The translations under genes were made by a program, and so were the position numbers. Under the pieces are notes generated by a model. The model was not told the origin of the DNA and did not search any database. It saw only the letters and a list, made by a program, of their open reading frames with translations. Source: Alphaproteobacteria bacterium (GTDB taxonomy: Bacteria; Pseudomonadota; Alphaproteobacteria; Rickettsiales; SXRF01). From it: DNA of 64,000 nucleotides. The stretch is from the NCBI GenBank assembly GCA_025360605.1, contig JANYBV010000052.1, positions 124,001-188,000 on the forward strand, given 5' to 3'. Position 1 is the stretch's first letter. Every line of letters begins with the position of its first letter. Positions 25,295 to 34,981 of this stretch are shown piece by piece.

Positions 25295-26551
25295 ATGTAC
25301 CAGATGACCACACTTCCTAACGGCCTGCGCGTTGCCAGCGAATTTTTGCCTGGCTGCGAGAGCGTGGCCGTGGCCGTCACCTGCGGCGTGGGGGCACGCT
25401 ACGAAAGCGAAAACGAAAACGGCATCTCGCACCTGCTTGAACATATGGCGTTCAAGGGAACAAAAACCCGCACCGCCCGCGACATTGCCGAAGCATTCGA
25501 CAATGTCGGCGGCCAGATCAACGCCTACACCTCGATGGAACTCACCGTCTATTACGCCAAGGTGCTTAAAAATGATGTGCGCCTTGCCGTCGATATACTC
25601 GGTGACATCATGCAGAACTCCACCTTCGCCGAAGACGAGCTGGCGCGCGAGAAAGACGTGGTGATTCAGGAAATCGCCATGCATTTTGACACACCGGACG
25701 ACCTCATCATGGATTATTTTGATGAAACTGCCTTCCCCGCGCAACCGTTGGGACGTTCCATTTTAAGCAGTGAAGATCGCGTTTCGTCCTACTCGCGCGA
25801 CGATCTTTTCCGCTACATGGACACACACTACCAACCTCCCCGCATGGTGCTGAGTGCTGCTGGCAATATCGACCACGCAACCTTTGTAAAACTGGCAGAA
25901 GAATATTTCGCCCTGCCCAAACGCACCGCCGGCCCAAGCTTTGAGATTGCAACATATGGTGGCGGAGATTCCCGCATTAACCGCGATCTGGAACAGATGC
26001 ACCTGATTTTTGGCCTGCCAACAGTCACCATGCACACCCCTGATTATTATACGCTGCAACTCTATGCCAGCATCTTAGGCGGTGGCATGTCGTCACGGCT
26101 GTTTCAGGAAGTGCGTGAGAAACGTGGCCTCGCCTATTCGGTGTATGCCAGCGGTTCGGCGTATGAGGATTGCGGCGTAATGAGTGTTGTAGCAGCCGCC
26201 TCGCCAGAGCGCGCGGGCGAATTGTCCTCGGTTCTGTGCGAGCAAATAGCCAGCATGGCCAGCGATATCTCCGATGCCGAAATCACCCGCGCCAAGAACC
26301 AGCACAAGGCCGAGCTATTGATGGCGCGTGAAGCACCGCAAACCGTCGCTACATGGATGGGCCGTCATTTAATCATGTTCAACGAATACCGACAGGCCGC
26401 CGACATCACCACGCGTATTGATGCTATTACGAAAGAACGCCTACTCTCGCTCGGACAGCATATAGCAGGCGGGAAACTCACCATCGCCGCACTAGGCGAT
26501 GTGTCGGGACTTTTACCATATGATCAACTACAAGCAAAACTGGCTGCATGA
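25295..26551 (+). CDS. M16 family zinc peptidase (processing-peptidase beta-like)
   Basis: This 418-residue peptidase has the inverted zinc motif His46-x-x-Glu49-His50 (ISHLLEHMAFKGT) and the third ligand Glu126 exactly 76 residues later (VVIQEIAMH), the pattern of mitochondrial processing peptidase beta and its alphaproteobacterial relatives. The second, inactive half includes GGGMSSRLFQEVREKRGLAYSVY. No signal peptide is seen. Bacterial relatives degrade peptides or process small precursors; the native substrate is unknown. It follows GNAT after 1 nt and precedes the glycosyltransferase gene by 1 nt. Confidence 0.95.
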   Translation: MYQMTTLPNGLRVASEFLPGCESVAVAVTCGVGARYESENENGISHLLEHMAFKGTKTRTARDIAEAFDNVGGQINAYTSMELTVYYAKVLKNDVRLAVDILGDIMQNSTFAEDELAREKDVVIQEIAMHFDTPDDLIMDYFDETAFPAQPLGRSILSSEDRVSSYSRDDLFRYMDTHYQPPRMVLSAAGNIDHATFVKLAEEYFALPKRTAGPSFEIATYGGGDSRINRDLEQMHLIFGLPTVTMHTPDYYTLQLYASILGGGMSSRLFQEVREKRGLAYSVYASGSAYEDCGVMSVVAAASPERAGELSSVLCEQIASMASDISDAEITRAKNQHKAELLMAREAPQTVATWMGRHLIMFNEYRQAADITTRIDAITKERLLSLGQHIAGGKLTIAALGDVSGLLPYDQLQAKLAA

Positions 26552-26552
26552 T

Positions 26553-28058
26553 ATGAAAAACACCAAACATAAAACGCTTATTTTCATCGTCGCCTACGAG
26601 GCCGCAGCGCATATTGAATCGCTGCTGGACAGAATATCCGCTATACTTCCCGACCTCAGCGCTTACGAACCCCACATACTGATGATCGACGATGCCTCTC
26701 CCGATAACACGGCAGCACTGGCAGAAAACTATAAATCCCGTGGCACTCTGCCAATGACCGTGCTTCGCAATCCCGTCAACCAAGGCTATGGCGGCAACCA
26801 GAAAATCGGGTATCAGTATGCCATACGTTTCGGCTTTGACAGCGTGGTGATGCTGCACGGTGACGGCCAGTACCCACCCGAACAGGTCGCCGACATGGTG
26901 GGAACGATGCTGGAAAAAAATGCCGACGTAGTGTTGGGGTCGCGCATGCTCGATCGTAAGAATGCACTCAAGGGCAAGATGCCACTCTACAAATTCTTCG
27001 GCAACATCATCCTTACCGGCCTGCAAAATAAAATACTCGACATGCACCTGTCCGAATTCCACACCGGATTTCGTGCGTACAACACATCGTTCCTTACACG
27101 CATCCCGTTTGCCTGTAATTCCAACGATTTCGATTTCGATACCGACATACTGATTCAGTCACGACTGAGCAATGCCGTGATTGCCGAAATTCCTATCCCC
27201 ACCCGCTACGGCGATGAAATATGCCACGTCAACGGCCTGAAATATGCCAGCCAGATCATCCGCAATTCGCTGCTTGCCAAAATTCAGGGTTATCAGATTT
27301 ATTATCACCCCAAATTCGATCTGGAACCGGAGGAAGGTTATCAATCAAAAGTGGGGCTGGACAGCAGCCATGATTTTGCCATCCGCCATGTCGATGCTTA
27401 TGACACGGTACTGGATATTGGCGGTTCATCCGGCCATGTGGCGGATGAATTGCGTAAGAAAAAAGGATGCTATGTCTATGGCGTGGATGCCTACCTGCAC
27501 TCAACAACCAGAGACCATTATGACCATTTTGTGCAGATGGATCTGGACCGTGAAAATATTGCCAACGTTTTCCCGCAAGATCGCATCATAACTAAAGTAT
27601 TGTTGCTCGATGTGATTGAGCATTTAAGTGCGCCGGAAGAGTTTATGGTGGCGCTGCGCGAACAAACAGCCGAACAAAAAAGCAAAATCATCATTACCAC
27701 CGGCAATGTAGGTTTCATCCTTACGCGACTGTCACTGCTGCTTGGCAACTTTAACTACGGCAAGCGCGGCATCCTCGATTTCACCCACAAACGCCTGTTC
27801 ACTTTCGGCTCCTTAAAACAGCTCTTGCTGCATTACGGCTACCAGATCGAGGAAATAAAAGGCATTCCCGTACCAATTTCTCTGATCGTTAAGAATCGTC
27901 CGCTAGCAAAACTGCTTGTGTTGCTCAACCGCTTCGCTATGAAAATCCACCGCCGCCTTTTTTCCTACCAGATCGCCGTTATAGCAACACCGCTTCCGAC
28001 GCTGGATTTATTATTAAAACGTGCGGAATTCATCCCCATTGACAGAAATGTTACCTGA
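26553..28058 (+). CDS. GT2 glycosyltransferase fused to a C-terminal SAM methyltransferase
   Basis: This is a ~501-residue two-domain protein. Residues ~8-245 form a DPM1-type GT2 domain: FIVAYEAAAHIESLLDRI, MIDDASPDNTA, the nucleotide-sugar motif MLHGDGQYPPEQ, VLGSRM and the DTDILIQSR region. From ~275 a class I methyltransferase follows: TVLDIGGSSGHVADELRKK (SAM motif I), GVDAY and LLLDVIEHLSAPEEF. It may therefore both transfer and methylate a sugar, or act on a lipid-linked sugar. The ATG at 26553 lies 1 nt after the M16 stop (TGATATG). The 3' end overlaps the convergent GT-C gene by 8 bp. Confidence 0.88.
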   Translation: MKNTKHKTLIFIVAYEAAAHIESLLDRISAILPDLSAYEPHILMIDDASPDNTAALAENYKSRGTLPMTVLRNPVNQGYGGNQKIGYQYAIRFGFDSVVMLHGDGQYPPEQVADMVGTMLEKNADVVLGSRMLDRKNALKGKMPLYKFFGNIILTGLQNKILDMHLSEFHTGFRAYNTSFLTRIPFACNSNDFDFDTDILIQSRLSNAVIAEIPIPTRYGDEICHVNGLKYASQIIRNSLLAKIQGYQIYYHPKFDLEPEEGYQSKVGLDSSHDFAIRHVDAYDTVLDIGGSSGHVADELRKKKGCYVYGVDAYLHSTTRDHYDHFVQMDLDRENIANVFPQDRIITKVLLLDVIEHLSAPEEFMVALREQTAEQKSKIIITTGNVGFILTRLSLLLGNFNYGKRGILDFTHKRLFTFGSLKQLLLHYGYQIEEIKGIPVPISLIVKNRPLAKLLVLLNRFAMKIHRRLFSYQIAVIATPLPTLDLLLKRAEFIPIDRNVT

Positions 28059-29664
28059 ATGGGTTTTGCTTGATTGGGCAACCGTCGGCAAAATTATAAA
28101 ACTTTTGTGTCTCGAACCGCAGAATCAAGCCATGTGCTGTATTTATTTTCATGGTTCCTAAACGTCCTAAAGACTCAATACACTCTTTGCTCAAATTGGG
28201 TCTGAACCCCATCTGCACCAACCAAACATAGGATGATTTTGGTCCCTGCTGTTGTTGTAAAACCTGGTCAAAAAATAACAACGTTTGATGGTCGAGAGCC
28301 ACTCCACCTGCCACTTTTCCAGTTTGCGTATCGATGCTGTCCATCTTGCGCCAGTTAGGATAAAGCACTTTACGTTCTTTCCATAGCGCTTCATCCAGAT
28401 GTTCATAATGAGTAACGAAATGCCAATCGCTGTGATATTTCAAAGCCATTGCAGTCTGTATATCCATTAAAATAAAATCTGCCTTCGGTATGGTATCTGC
28501 CACTTGGAGAAATGATTGATGTTCCTCAGTCGTGTTGGCAGCTATCGTAAAACTTGCAGCAGACTTCCAGATAACCCCCGCCAGAACGGCAATGATCGTG
28601 TAATGGCGTATTTTAAAGGGGAGATATTCGTAGAAAGAAAGAATACTAAAGGCTAGCCACGCCATAATGCTTGGCAACATCCACGTCATAAAACGATTGG
28701 CTGTTGCCGGTGGATAGAACTGACCATAATTCAAAGCCAGCATTACAATCCAATTGAATACAAGCAACGCAGTTAAAGCTGGAAATTTTCGCCCAAAATT
28801 ATGCAATGTTACAAATAATGACAGAACAAGCAGTTGGCATATTGCCATATCAGGCCTGACCACAAAATTGATCACTTGTTCAAGAGATACAAAAAGTGCC
28901 CGCATGGTGGGCGCGTAATTGTATGCATTATACCATTTGATATGTTCTATCCGGTAAAACTCATGATGCGAGTACATGACCAGAAAAAACGCAGCGAGTA
29001 AAAAATGTGCCAGCCCCATAGCAAGCATGATTTTTAATGATTGGAAATTACGTTTGAGATGTTGAAACGCAAGCACAGATCCCATAGTGAATATGCTGAT
29101 AACCGAGCTGTATTCAAAACTGATCGCGATCAATCCACACAAGGAATACATCCATAAATCCCGATGCGACACTAGTTTGCACATGCGTATAAAATATAAA
29201 AACTGCATGGTCAGAAACAACTCCATCCACATATATTCACGGATAGCGAATGACATTTCCAGCGCTCCGCTGGAGAATGACGCCAGCGCAGCCCAAATCA
29301 GTCCTAATGTTTTCCCTTTCAGTTCATTACCAATAGCATAACACACGCATACCCATAAAGCCCAAGGTAGTATCGATAACATCCGAAGTGCCGCAATAGC
29401 ATCATTGATGCCCATCACAACGTGAAGCAAAAGATAGTAAAGTGGTGGATGTACGTTTTCTGTGAAATTATTCCCAATAACTTCACGCAGTGAGCTTTTA
29501 TCGGCAAGATCAACGTGCCACACCTCATCAGTGTCCATAAAATACACATTAATCAGCGACAATCGGATGAGGAGCCCGCAAATAATAAAGCTTGCCACCC
29601 AAAACCATGACCAATTGATTGTATATCGCTGCTGAAATTTTTTATTGATGGCAACCGATACCAT
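28051..29664 (-). CDS. GT-C (GT39/ArnT-like) membrane glycosyltransferase
   Basis: This ~537-residue protein has about 11 hydrophobic segments. The first periplasmic loop has the acidic pair of PMT/ArnT enzymes, MDTDEVWHVDLADKSSL (catalytic Asp-Glu), followed by NVHPPLYYLLLHVV, the typical HPPLYY motif. Such enzymes transfer a sugar from a polyprenyl-phosphate donor on the periplasmic side; donor and acceptor are unknown. The ATG at 29664 is preferred to one at 29685, which would overlap gshA; it gives an 8-nt gap after gshA. The gene overlaps the GT2-methyltransferase gene tail to tail, and the two may belong to the same glycan pathway. Confidence 0.8.
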   Translation of the reverse strand: MVSVAINKKFQQRYTINWSWFWVASFIICGLLIRLSLINVYFMDTDEVWHVDLADKSSLREVIGNNFTENVHPPLYYLLLHVVMGINDAIAALRMLSILPWALWVCVCYAIGNELKGKTLGLIWAALASFSSGALEMSFAIREYMWMELFLTMQFLYFIRMCKLVSHRDLWMYSLCGLIAISFEYSSVISIFTMGSVLAFQHLKRNFQSLKIMLAMGLAHFLLAAFFLVMYSHHEFYRIEHIKWYNAYNYAPTMRALFVSLEQVINFVVRPDMAICQLLVLSLFVTLHNFGRKFPALTALLVFNWIVMLALNYGQFYPPATANRFMTWMLPSIMAWLAFSILSFYEYLPFKIRHYTIIAVLAGVIWKSAASFTIAANTTEEHQSFLQVADTIPKADFILMDIQTAMALKYHSDWHFVTHYEHLDEALWKERKVLYPNWRKMDSIDTQTGKVAGGVALDHQTLLFFDQVLQQQQGPKSSYVWLVQMGFRPNLSKECIESLGRLGTMKINTAHGLILRFETQKFYNFADGCPIKQNPFR

Positions 29665-29672
29665 GCCGTAGC

Positions 29673-30941
29673 TTAACCGCAACAAGCCGCAATTGACGCA
29701 GGCTTAACCACGTCATAGTTTTCGCGTGCCGCCGCCAGTGCCGCCATCGCAGCGATAATGCCGAAGCTGCGGAAATGGCAGGAATCCACTTTTTTCCAGC
29801 TGTCGGGCAGGCCTTCAACCTCGCCGCACATGCCGGTGAATTCCATACCGGAAGCGTTTAAGTTTCCATAGGCGTTACGCTCGCCGTTCACACGGTACAT
29901 GCCACCCACGGGGATGCCATCCACCATATACACCATCGGCTCGGCGGATTTATCCTGCACCAGATCCACCGTCGGGATACCTTCCTGAATAATCACTTCG
30001 CTCACATGCATGCCTTCTTTAACCACCTGCATTTTATTGCGCTCTTTTTTGTTCATCTCGAAAATCTCTTCGGAGGATTCAACGGTCATAATGCCCATGC
30101 CATACGTGCCGCTATCGGCTTTGATGAAGACATACGGTTTTTCGGTAATGCCATAATGGGCATATTTTTCACGCACTTTCGCCAGCACCTTGTCCACGCC
30201 CTTAGCCACGCAATCCAGCCCTGTGCGCTCTTTAAAATCGACAAACCCGCACTGATAAAACTCGGCGGACAGCAGCCACGGATCAAGGCCGAATGCCTTA
30301 CAAAAATCCTCGGCCAGCGCATGATACGCAGCGAAATGTATACTCTTTCGGCGGCGGTACCAACCCATTCCCACCGGCGGGATCACCGGCTGCGACAGTC
30401 CAGACAGGATGTCAGGGCTACCTGCTGTCATATCATTATTGAGCAACACAACATCGGCACTAAAACCATTATCCAGTTGCAGCACATCCCCTTCGCGTTT
30501 CAGTGCGTATTCCACCAGCACGCGTCCGGAAGGCGATGACAGCTCAATCGGTTTCCCCGCTTCGGCGATCAGGCTGCCAAGCTGCACCTCCAGACCGGCG
30601 GCTTCGATGATGGATAACAGGGTCGCAAGATTTTCCAGATACCCCATATTACGGGTATGATTTTCCGGAATCACGATCACACGTTTGGCGCTGGGGTGTT
30701 GTTCGACAAAATAATCACGCATGGTCGCTGCCGCACGCTCACGCGCGGCCGGAGACAGGTTATTGAATCCGGCAGGAAATAAATTGGTGTCCACCGGTGC
30801 CAGCTTGTATCCGGAATAACGCAAATCCACCGAGGTATAAAAAAACGGGCGCATGGTGCCACGCTGGGTGGCAAACCATTGTTCAATGTCTGCTCCACGT
30901 GTGTCTTCCAGTATTTTAAGCGTATCGAGTATGGTCGCCAT
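29673..30941 (-). CDS. gshA: Glutamate-cysteine ligase, Acidithiobacillus-type
   Basis: This 422-residue protein is not related to enterobacterial GshA but matches the gshA family first described in Acidithiobacillus ferrooxidans. Diagnostic segments include TNLFPAGFNNLSPAARERA, VIPENHTRNMGYLENLATLL, NNDMTAGSPDILSGL, VFIKADSGTYGMGIMTV and VNGERNAYGNLNASGMEF. It joins glutamate and cysteine, the first step of glutathione synthesis. The C-terminus ends in ASIAACCG, with vicinal cysteines. GGGGAAAG precedes the ATG. It is the second gene of rsmE-gshA-GT-C (24-bp gap). No gshB is in the window. Confidence 0.88.
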   Translation of the reverse strand: MATILDTLKILEDTRGADIEQWFATQRGTMRPFFYTSVDLRYSGYKLAPVDTNLFPAGFNNLSPAARERAAATMRDYFVEQHPSAKRVIVIPENHTRNMGYLENLATLLSIIEAAGLEVQLGSLIAEAGKPIELSSPSGRVLVEYALKREGDVLQLDNGFSADVVLLNNDMTAGSPDILSGLSQPVIPPVGMGWYRRRKSIHFAAYHALAEDFCKAFGLDPWLLSAEFYQCGFVDFKERTGLDCVAKGVDKVLAKVREKYAHYGITEKPYVFIKADSGTYGMGIMTVESSEEIFEMNKKERNKMQVVKEGMHVSEVIIQEGIPTVDLVQDKSAEPMVYMVDGIPVGGMYRVNGERNAYGNLNASGMEFTGMCGEVEGLPDSWKKVDSCHFRSFGIIAAMAALAAARENYDVVKPASIAACCG

Positions 30942-30965
30942 CGTTTGTCTTTCCCCGTTAGATTT

Positions 30966-31727
30966 CTAGGCTGCAATGAAGCGTGGGCGAATATCCCAGT
31001 CACCCAGCCAAGCCTGCACGCAGGCAAGTGCCGCAACCGCGGCCGTATCCGCACGCAGGATGCGCGGCCCCATTCCAAACGCCTTCACCTGCGGCATCAA
31101 TTTCAGTATATGGTGTTCCTCTGTCGAAAAACCACCCTCAGGCCCAACTAATATTCCGAAACGCCCCTGCGGTAAGGCAGGCAGCAGGGTTTTAAGGTTT
31201 TCTCCGGAACCGCTTTCATCCGCATATAGCAGCACACGGTCCTTCGGCCATGCCGCCAGCAGATGGGATACGTCCTTATGTTCTTCAATAGCGGGCACAT
31301 CATGGCGCTCGCATTGCTCCGCCGCCTCAATAGCATGCGCCAGCAGTTTTTCGCGGTTGATACTTTTGACCACCGAGTGCTGCGTATAGACTGGCAACAA
31401 CGCCGACACGCCCAGCTCCACCGCTTTTTCGATCACAAGGTCGGTTTTGTTTTTGATCGGCGCAAACGCCAGCCATACATCGGGGGTATTACGCTGCGCG
31501 GCCATACAGTGGCGCAGCTCGAGGGTGACCGATTTTTTCGCCACCGCCGTCACGTCCGCCCACCACTGACCGTCAATCCCATTGAACACCGCCACCGCCA
31601 TCCCCTCACGCACCCGCATCACATGGGCAAGGTAATGCGACTGGCCGTCGGTTAGTGTCAGCGAACTACCTTCGGCAAAAGGCTGCGGTACATACAGACG
31701 GATTTTGGGTGGGGCTTGATTAGTCAT
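30966..31727 (-). CDS. rsmE: 16S rRNA (uracil1498-N3)-methyltransferase
   Basis: This ~253-residue SPOUT methyltransferase modifies U1498 in the 30S decoding region. The N-terminal PUA-like part (HYLAHVMRVREGMAVAVFNG) precedes the knotted SAM-binding domain: FAPIKNKTDLVIEKAVELGV, AIEAAEQCERHDVP, ILVGPEGGFSTEE and GPRILRADTAAVAAL. The ATG at 31727 (MTNQAPPKIRLYVP) is chosen because the upstream extension to 31778 is hydrophobic, unlike the family, and overlaps ubiA. It is divergent from ubiA with 41 bp between starts, so the two promoters overlap. Confidence 0.95.
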   Translation of the reverse strand: MTNQAPPKIRLYVPQPFAEGSSLTLTDGQSHYLAHVMRVREGMAVAVFNGIDGQWWADVTAVAKKSVTLELRHCMAAQRNTPDVWLAFAPIKNKTDLVIEKAVELGVSALLPVYTQHSVVKSINREKLLAHAIEAAEQCERHDVPAIEEHKDVSHLLAAWPKDRVLLYADESGSGENLKTLLPALPQGRFGILVGPEGGFSTEEHHILKLMPQVKAFGMGPRILRADTAAVAALACVQAWLGDWDIRPRFIAA

Positions 31728-31768
31728 GCGCAAGAAGCTAATAACTTCTATCAGCAAAGTAAATAGCC

Positions 31769-32620
31769 ATGAACCCATTGCATAACCCTTATGCTCAATT
31801 GATGCGCCTGCACCAGCCGGTGGGTATCTGGTTGCTGTTATGGCCGTGCTGGTGGTCGATTGCCCTTGCGTCGCATGGCAAACCCTCTGTCCTGTTATTA
31901 TTCCTGTTTGCAGTGGGAGCGGTGGCTATGCGTAGTGCTGGTTGCATCATCAACGACATTGCCGACCGTGAATTCGATAAACAGGTGGAACGCACGCGCC
32001 ACCGCCCACTGGCCAGCGGCGCACTCTCACTGACGCAGGCATTGTGGTTGTTGGCAGGGCTGCTGGGTGTGGCGGCACTTGTCGCTGTCGTACTGGGTAT
32101 GAATGTGCTGATGTGGGCAGTATTTTCTCTGCCGCTGGTGGTCAGCTATCCGTTTATGAAACGCATCAGCTGGTGGCCACAACTGTTCCTCGGGTTCACT
32201 TTCAACTGGGGGGCACTGCTGGGATGGGTGGCGGCGCATGGCCATGTGGAGTTACCTGCTGTACTGCTGTATGCGGGTGGAATATTCTGGACACTCGGCT
32301 ACGACACCATCTACGCCCATCAGGATAAAAAAGATGATGCACGGGCTGGCATTAAATCCTCCGCGTTGCGGCTGGGGGCTCAAACCAAGCGGATGGTGGG
32401 GGTGTTTTACCTGTTATCCGTCCTATTATGGGCACTGGCGGGCTGGCTTAATGGCAGCAATATGCTGTTCTTCGCGTTTCTGGTGTTGTGCGAGCTGCAT
32501 TTCGGCTGGCAACTCTGCACGGTGGACCTTGATAATCCGGCCTCTTGCCGCCGTATTTTCGTCTCAAATGTCGTACTGGGGTGGATTTTCTTTGCCGGAA
32601 CGTTACTGGCTAGATTCTAA
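31769..32620 (+). CDS. ubiA: 4-hydroxybenzoate polyprenyltransferase
   Basis: This 283-residue inner-membrane prenyltransferase has about eight helices. The two Mg-diphosphate Asp motifs are NDIADREFDKQVERTRHRPL (first, ~69-88) and YAHQDKKDDARAGIKSSALR (second, ~183-202). It joins a polyprenyl tail to 4-hydroxybenzoate, an early step of ubiquinone synthesis, and fits ubiK at 1774. Length is normal. It starts divergently from rsmE; about 230 bp without a gene follow before the EAL gene. Confidence 0.96.
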   Translation: MNPLHNPYAQLMRLHQPVGIWLLLWPCWWSIALASHGKPSVLLLFLFAVGAVAMRSAGCIINDIADREFDKQVERTRHRPLASGALSLTQALWLLAGLLGVAALVAVVLGMNVLMWAVFSLPLVVSYPFMKRISWWPQLFLGFTFNWGALLGWVAAHGHVELPAVLLYAGGIFWTLGYDTIYAHQDKKDDARAGIKSSALRLGAQTKRMVGVFYLLSVLLWALAGWLNGSNMLFFAFLVLCELHFGWQLCTVDLDNPASCRRIFVSNVVLGWIFFAGTLLARF

Positions 32621-32853
32621 CCACCTATTTTTCCTATGTATTTTATATTTTTACCTATTGGGCACGTAACCATATCTTCATACTTTGCTGCTAGTTTTGT
32701 CCCTGAATGAGGCGCTTGGCCAATGATAATAAAAATATGCTCCTGAATTTAACAAATATTTACTATTTTGTGCGACGATAACAACTGAGCGAATCTTTGT
32801 TACTAGAGTTACACACTGAGTTTTAACGATATAAAAATAATAAAGTTGCTTCG

Positions 32854-34266
32854 ATGCGCAGTATTGAAAAAAGGGATTTAATGCATTCTCAATCAGAAGA
32901 ATTCCCAGCCAGCCCTTCCCGACCAGCGGCATCCACTCGCAAGGATGCCAGCGTTGCGACGGAAGTTGAGTTATCCGAAGTGGAAATACCAGAAAGCATG
33001 ATGAGCTATCCGGGTGGTGATTTTTATCCACGGGAATTTGTCGATACACTCGAACACGCTATCCAGAATACCATTACTGAACACAGCAACGGTTCACTGG
33101 TGCTGGTGTCGATCAGCAATCTGTCGATGATCATCAATGCCTATGGGCATGACACCTCCGAAATCGTCATGCACGACCTGATGAAAATAATTCAGGGCAT
33201 CCTCTCCGCCGGCGACACTATACAACGCCTGCAACGTGACCAGCTAGGCATCATCCTGCGTAACACCTACGCGGAAGATACCGCCGTTCTCGCGCAGCGC
33301 ATACACACCATTGTACAGAATTTTGGCCGCGACAGCTTTGCAACCGTGGCACTACATTTAATCGGAGCTATTGGCAGCGTCTGCTTCCCGCAGGAAAGTG
33401 CCGGAGCGCACGACGCACTCGATAAAGCGTATGTTGCCGTCAACAGCCAGCAGAGCACCCCGCACCGCACCTATGATATGACCCGTCCGGAGGCTGACCA
33501 GTGCCGCCAGCAGATGGGCCTCGCCAACTACCTGTTCAAGGCCTACAAGGAAAAGCGTCTGCGCCTTTCCTATCAGCCAATTATCGAAAGCAAAACCGGT
33601 AAAACCTCGCACTACGAAGCATTGCTGCGACTGGTGAACCAGACCGGCAAAATCAGCTCGGCTGGCGCATTGATTCCGGTGGCCGAAAAAATGGGCATGA
33701 TCGACATCATCGATACCATGGTGATGGAAATGGTGATCGGTGAATTGCGCAATTCCAACGATGTCACCCTCGCCTTCAACGTATCCAACATGACCACCGA
33801 AAACGTGGCGTGGCTGGACCGCCTGAGCCAGATGATCAAAGAAACACCGTATGTAGCTCCGCGCCTGATCGTTGAAATAACCGAAACCGCTATCCACCGC
33901 GACCTGCGCCGCACCGGATTTTTCGTTGCGTCCTTACAGTCCATGGGTTGTCAGGTGGCGCTGGACGATTTCGGTTCAGGGTACACCTCGTTCCGCCAGC
34001 TCAAAGCCCTGTCGGTGGACATGGTGAAAATCGACGGTGTGTTCATTAAAGATTTGGCCGAAAGCACCGATAACCGCTTCTTCGTGAAAACATTGCTCGA
34101 TTTTGCACAGGGGTTTGGCCTGCAAACCGTTGCTGAGTTCGTCGAAAACGGTGAAATCACCAAAATCCTGATGGAAATGGGTGTAGATTTCATGCAGGGC
34201 TACTATTTCGGTAAGCCCGCCAACCACCGCGAATGGCTCAACGAGGGCGAATACAGCGGCGAATAA
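32854..34266 (+). CDS. EAL-domain c-di-GMP phosphodiesterase with degenerate GGDEF domain
   Basis: This is a 470-residue cytoplasmic protein. Residues ~80-210 resemble a GGDEF fold (VLVSISNLSMIINAYGHD) but the active-site loop reads RLQRDQLG, so cyclase activity should be lost. Residues ~225-465 form an apparently complete EAL domain: Glu255 in YEALLRL, FNVSNMT, VEITETA, Asp371-Asp372 in DDFGSG, Lys392 in VKIDG, then VAEFVEN and MQGYYFGKP. It probably hydrolyses c-di-GMP, perhaps regulated by the inactive domain. A second possible start at 32881 has a better ribosome-binding site (AAGGGA). No membrane or sensor domain is visible. Confidence 0.92.
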   Translation: MRSIEKRDLMHSQSEEFPASPSRPAASTRKDASVATEVELSEVEIPESMMSYPGGDFYPREFVDTLEHAIQNTITEHSNGSLVLVSISNLSMIINAYGHDTSEIVMHDLMKIIQGILSAGDTIQRLQRDQLGIILRNTYAEDTAVLAQRIHTIVQNFGRDSFATVALHLIGAIGSVCFPQESAGAHDALDKAYVAVNSQQSTPHRTYDMTRPEADQCRQQMGLANYLFKAYKEKRLRLSYQPIIESKTGKTSHYEALLRLVNQTGKISSAGALIPVAEKMGMIDIIDTMVMEMVIGELRNSNDVTLAFNVSNMTTENVAWLDRLSQMIKETPYVAPRLIVEITETAIHRDLRRTGFFVASLQSMGCQVALDDFGSGYTSFRQLKALSVDMVKIDGVFIKDLAESTDNRFFVKTLLDFAQGFGLQTVAEFVENGEITKILMEMGVDFMQGYYFGKPANHREWLNEGEYSGE

Positions 34267-34395
34267 TATTATAATTCAATTTATTACCGTTTTTTAAATT
34301 CCATTAACCAACACATTGTATTACGCCTTCATTTTGTGTAATGTCGCAGGCGTATCGTTAACCTATACGCTATGGTGTGAATAGCCGGAGTTAGC

Positions 34396-34902
34396 ATGGC
34401 CGACCTGCCGAAAAAACCGGAAGAATTTGAAGAAAAGCCTCATCCTCTGACCGTGGCACTCAAGTTTGCAACCTACCCGATTGCAGCCATGGCGGCCTAT
34501 TTTGTCGGCCGGACGGAAGTACGCAAAGGCATCTATAAAAACTTTGTATCCGCGGGTGCTTTCAAAGATTTACAGCCCCTCCACCGTAATGAATTATGCG
34601 ACATCATCACACAGTCCAGCCAAGGCCATCCCCTCAACGGCCCCGCCCTCACCGAAGTAACAAACAACACTTACCGTCTGGCAGTTAAGGAAAAATTCGA
34701 AAAGGCCGGTTTCCACAATATCGTGGATTACTGGCACGGCCTTCATCCCAATCAAAAAATCAATGCCGTCATGTTTGCCGCCGGCACTGCTGGTATCGTG
34801 ATCACCACTTCACTAGCCGTGATCAATAACAAGAAACTGCTGGAAAAACTGAGCACTAAAGACCATGAGGAAACGGCAACCCCCGAATCCACTCCACACT
34901 AA
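34396..34902 (+). CDS. Small membrane protein of unknown function (168 aa)
   Basis: I do not recognise this family. Hydrophobic segments at ~24-41 (FATYPIAAMAAYFVG) and ~123-143 (AVMFAAGTAGIVITTSLAVI) flank a polar middle with PLHRNELCDIITQSSQG. The charged N-terminus (KKPEEFEEKPHP) and Thr/Glu-rich tail are probably cytoplasmic. The ATG at 34396 has GGAG 7-8 nt upstream. It sits between the EAL gene and tRNA-Thr, with no operon partner. Confidence 0.65.
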   Translation: MADLPKKPEEFEEKPHPLTVALKFATYPIAAMAAYFVGRTEVRKGIYKNFVSAGAFKDLQPLHRNELCDIITQSSQGHPLNGPALTEVTNNTYRLAVKEKFEKAGFHNIVDYWHGLHPNQKINAVMFAAGTAGIVITTSLAVINNKKLLEKLSTKDHEETATPESTPH

Positions 34903-34981
34903 TGCATTCTCTTTTTTGCAAAAGAACGTTGATTATTTTCAAAGATTACCCTAATCCCTAGCTCAGCATGGTTTTCATTGT

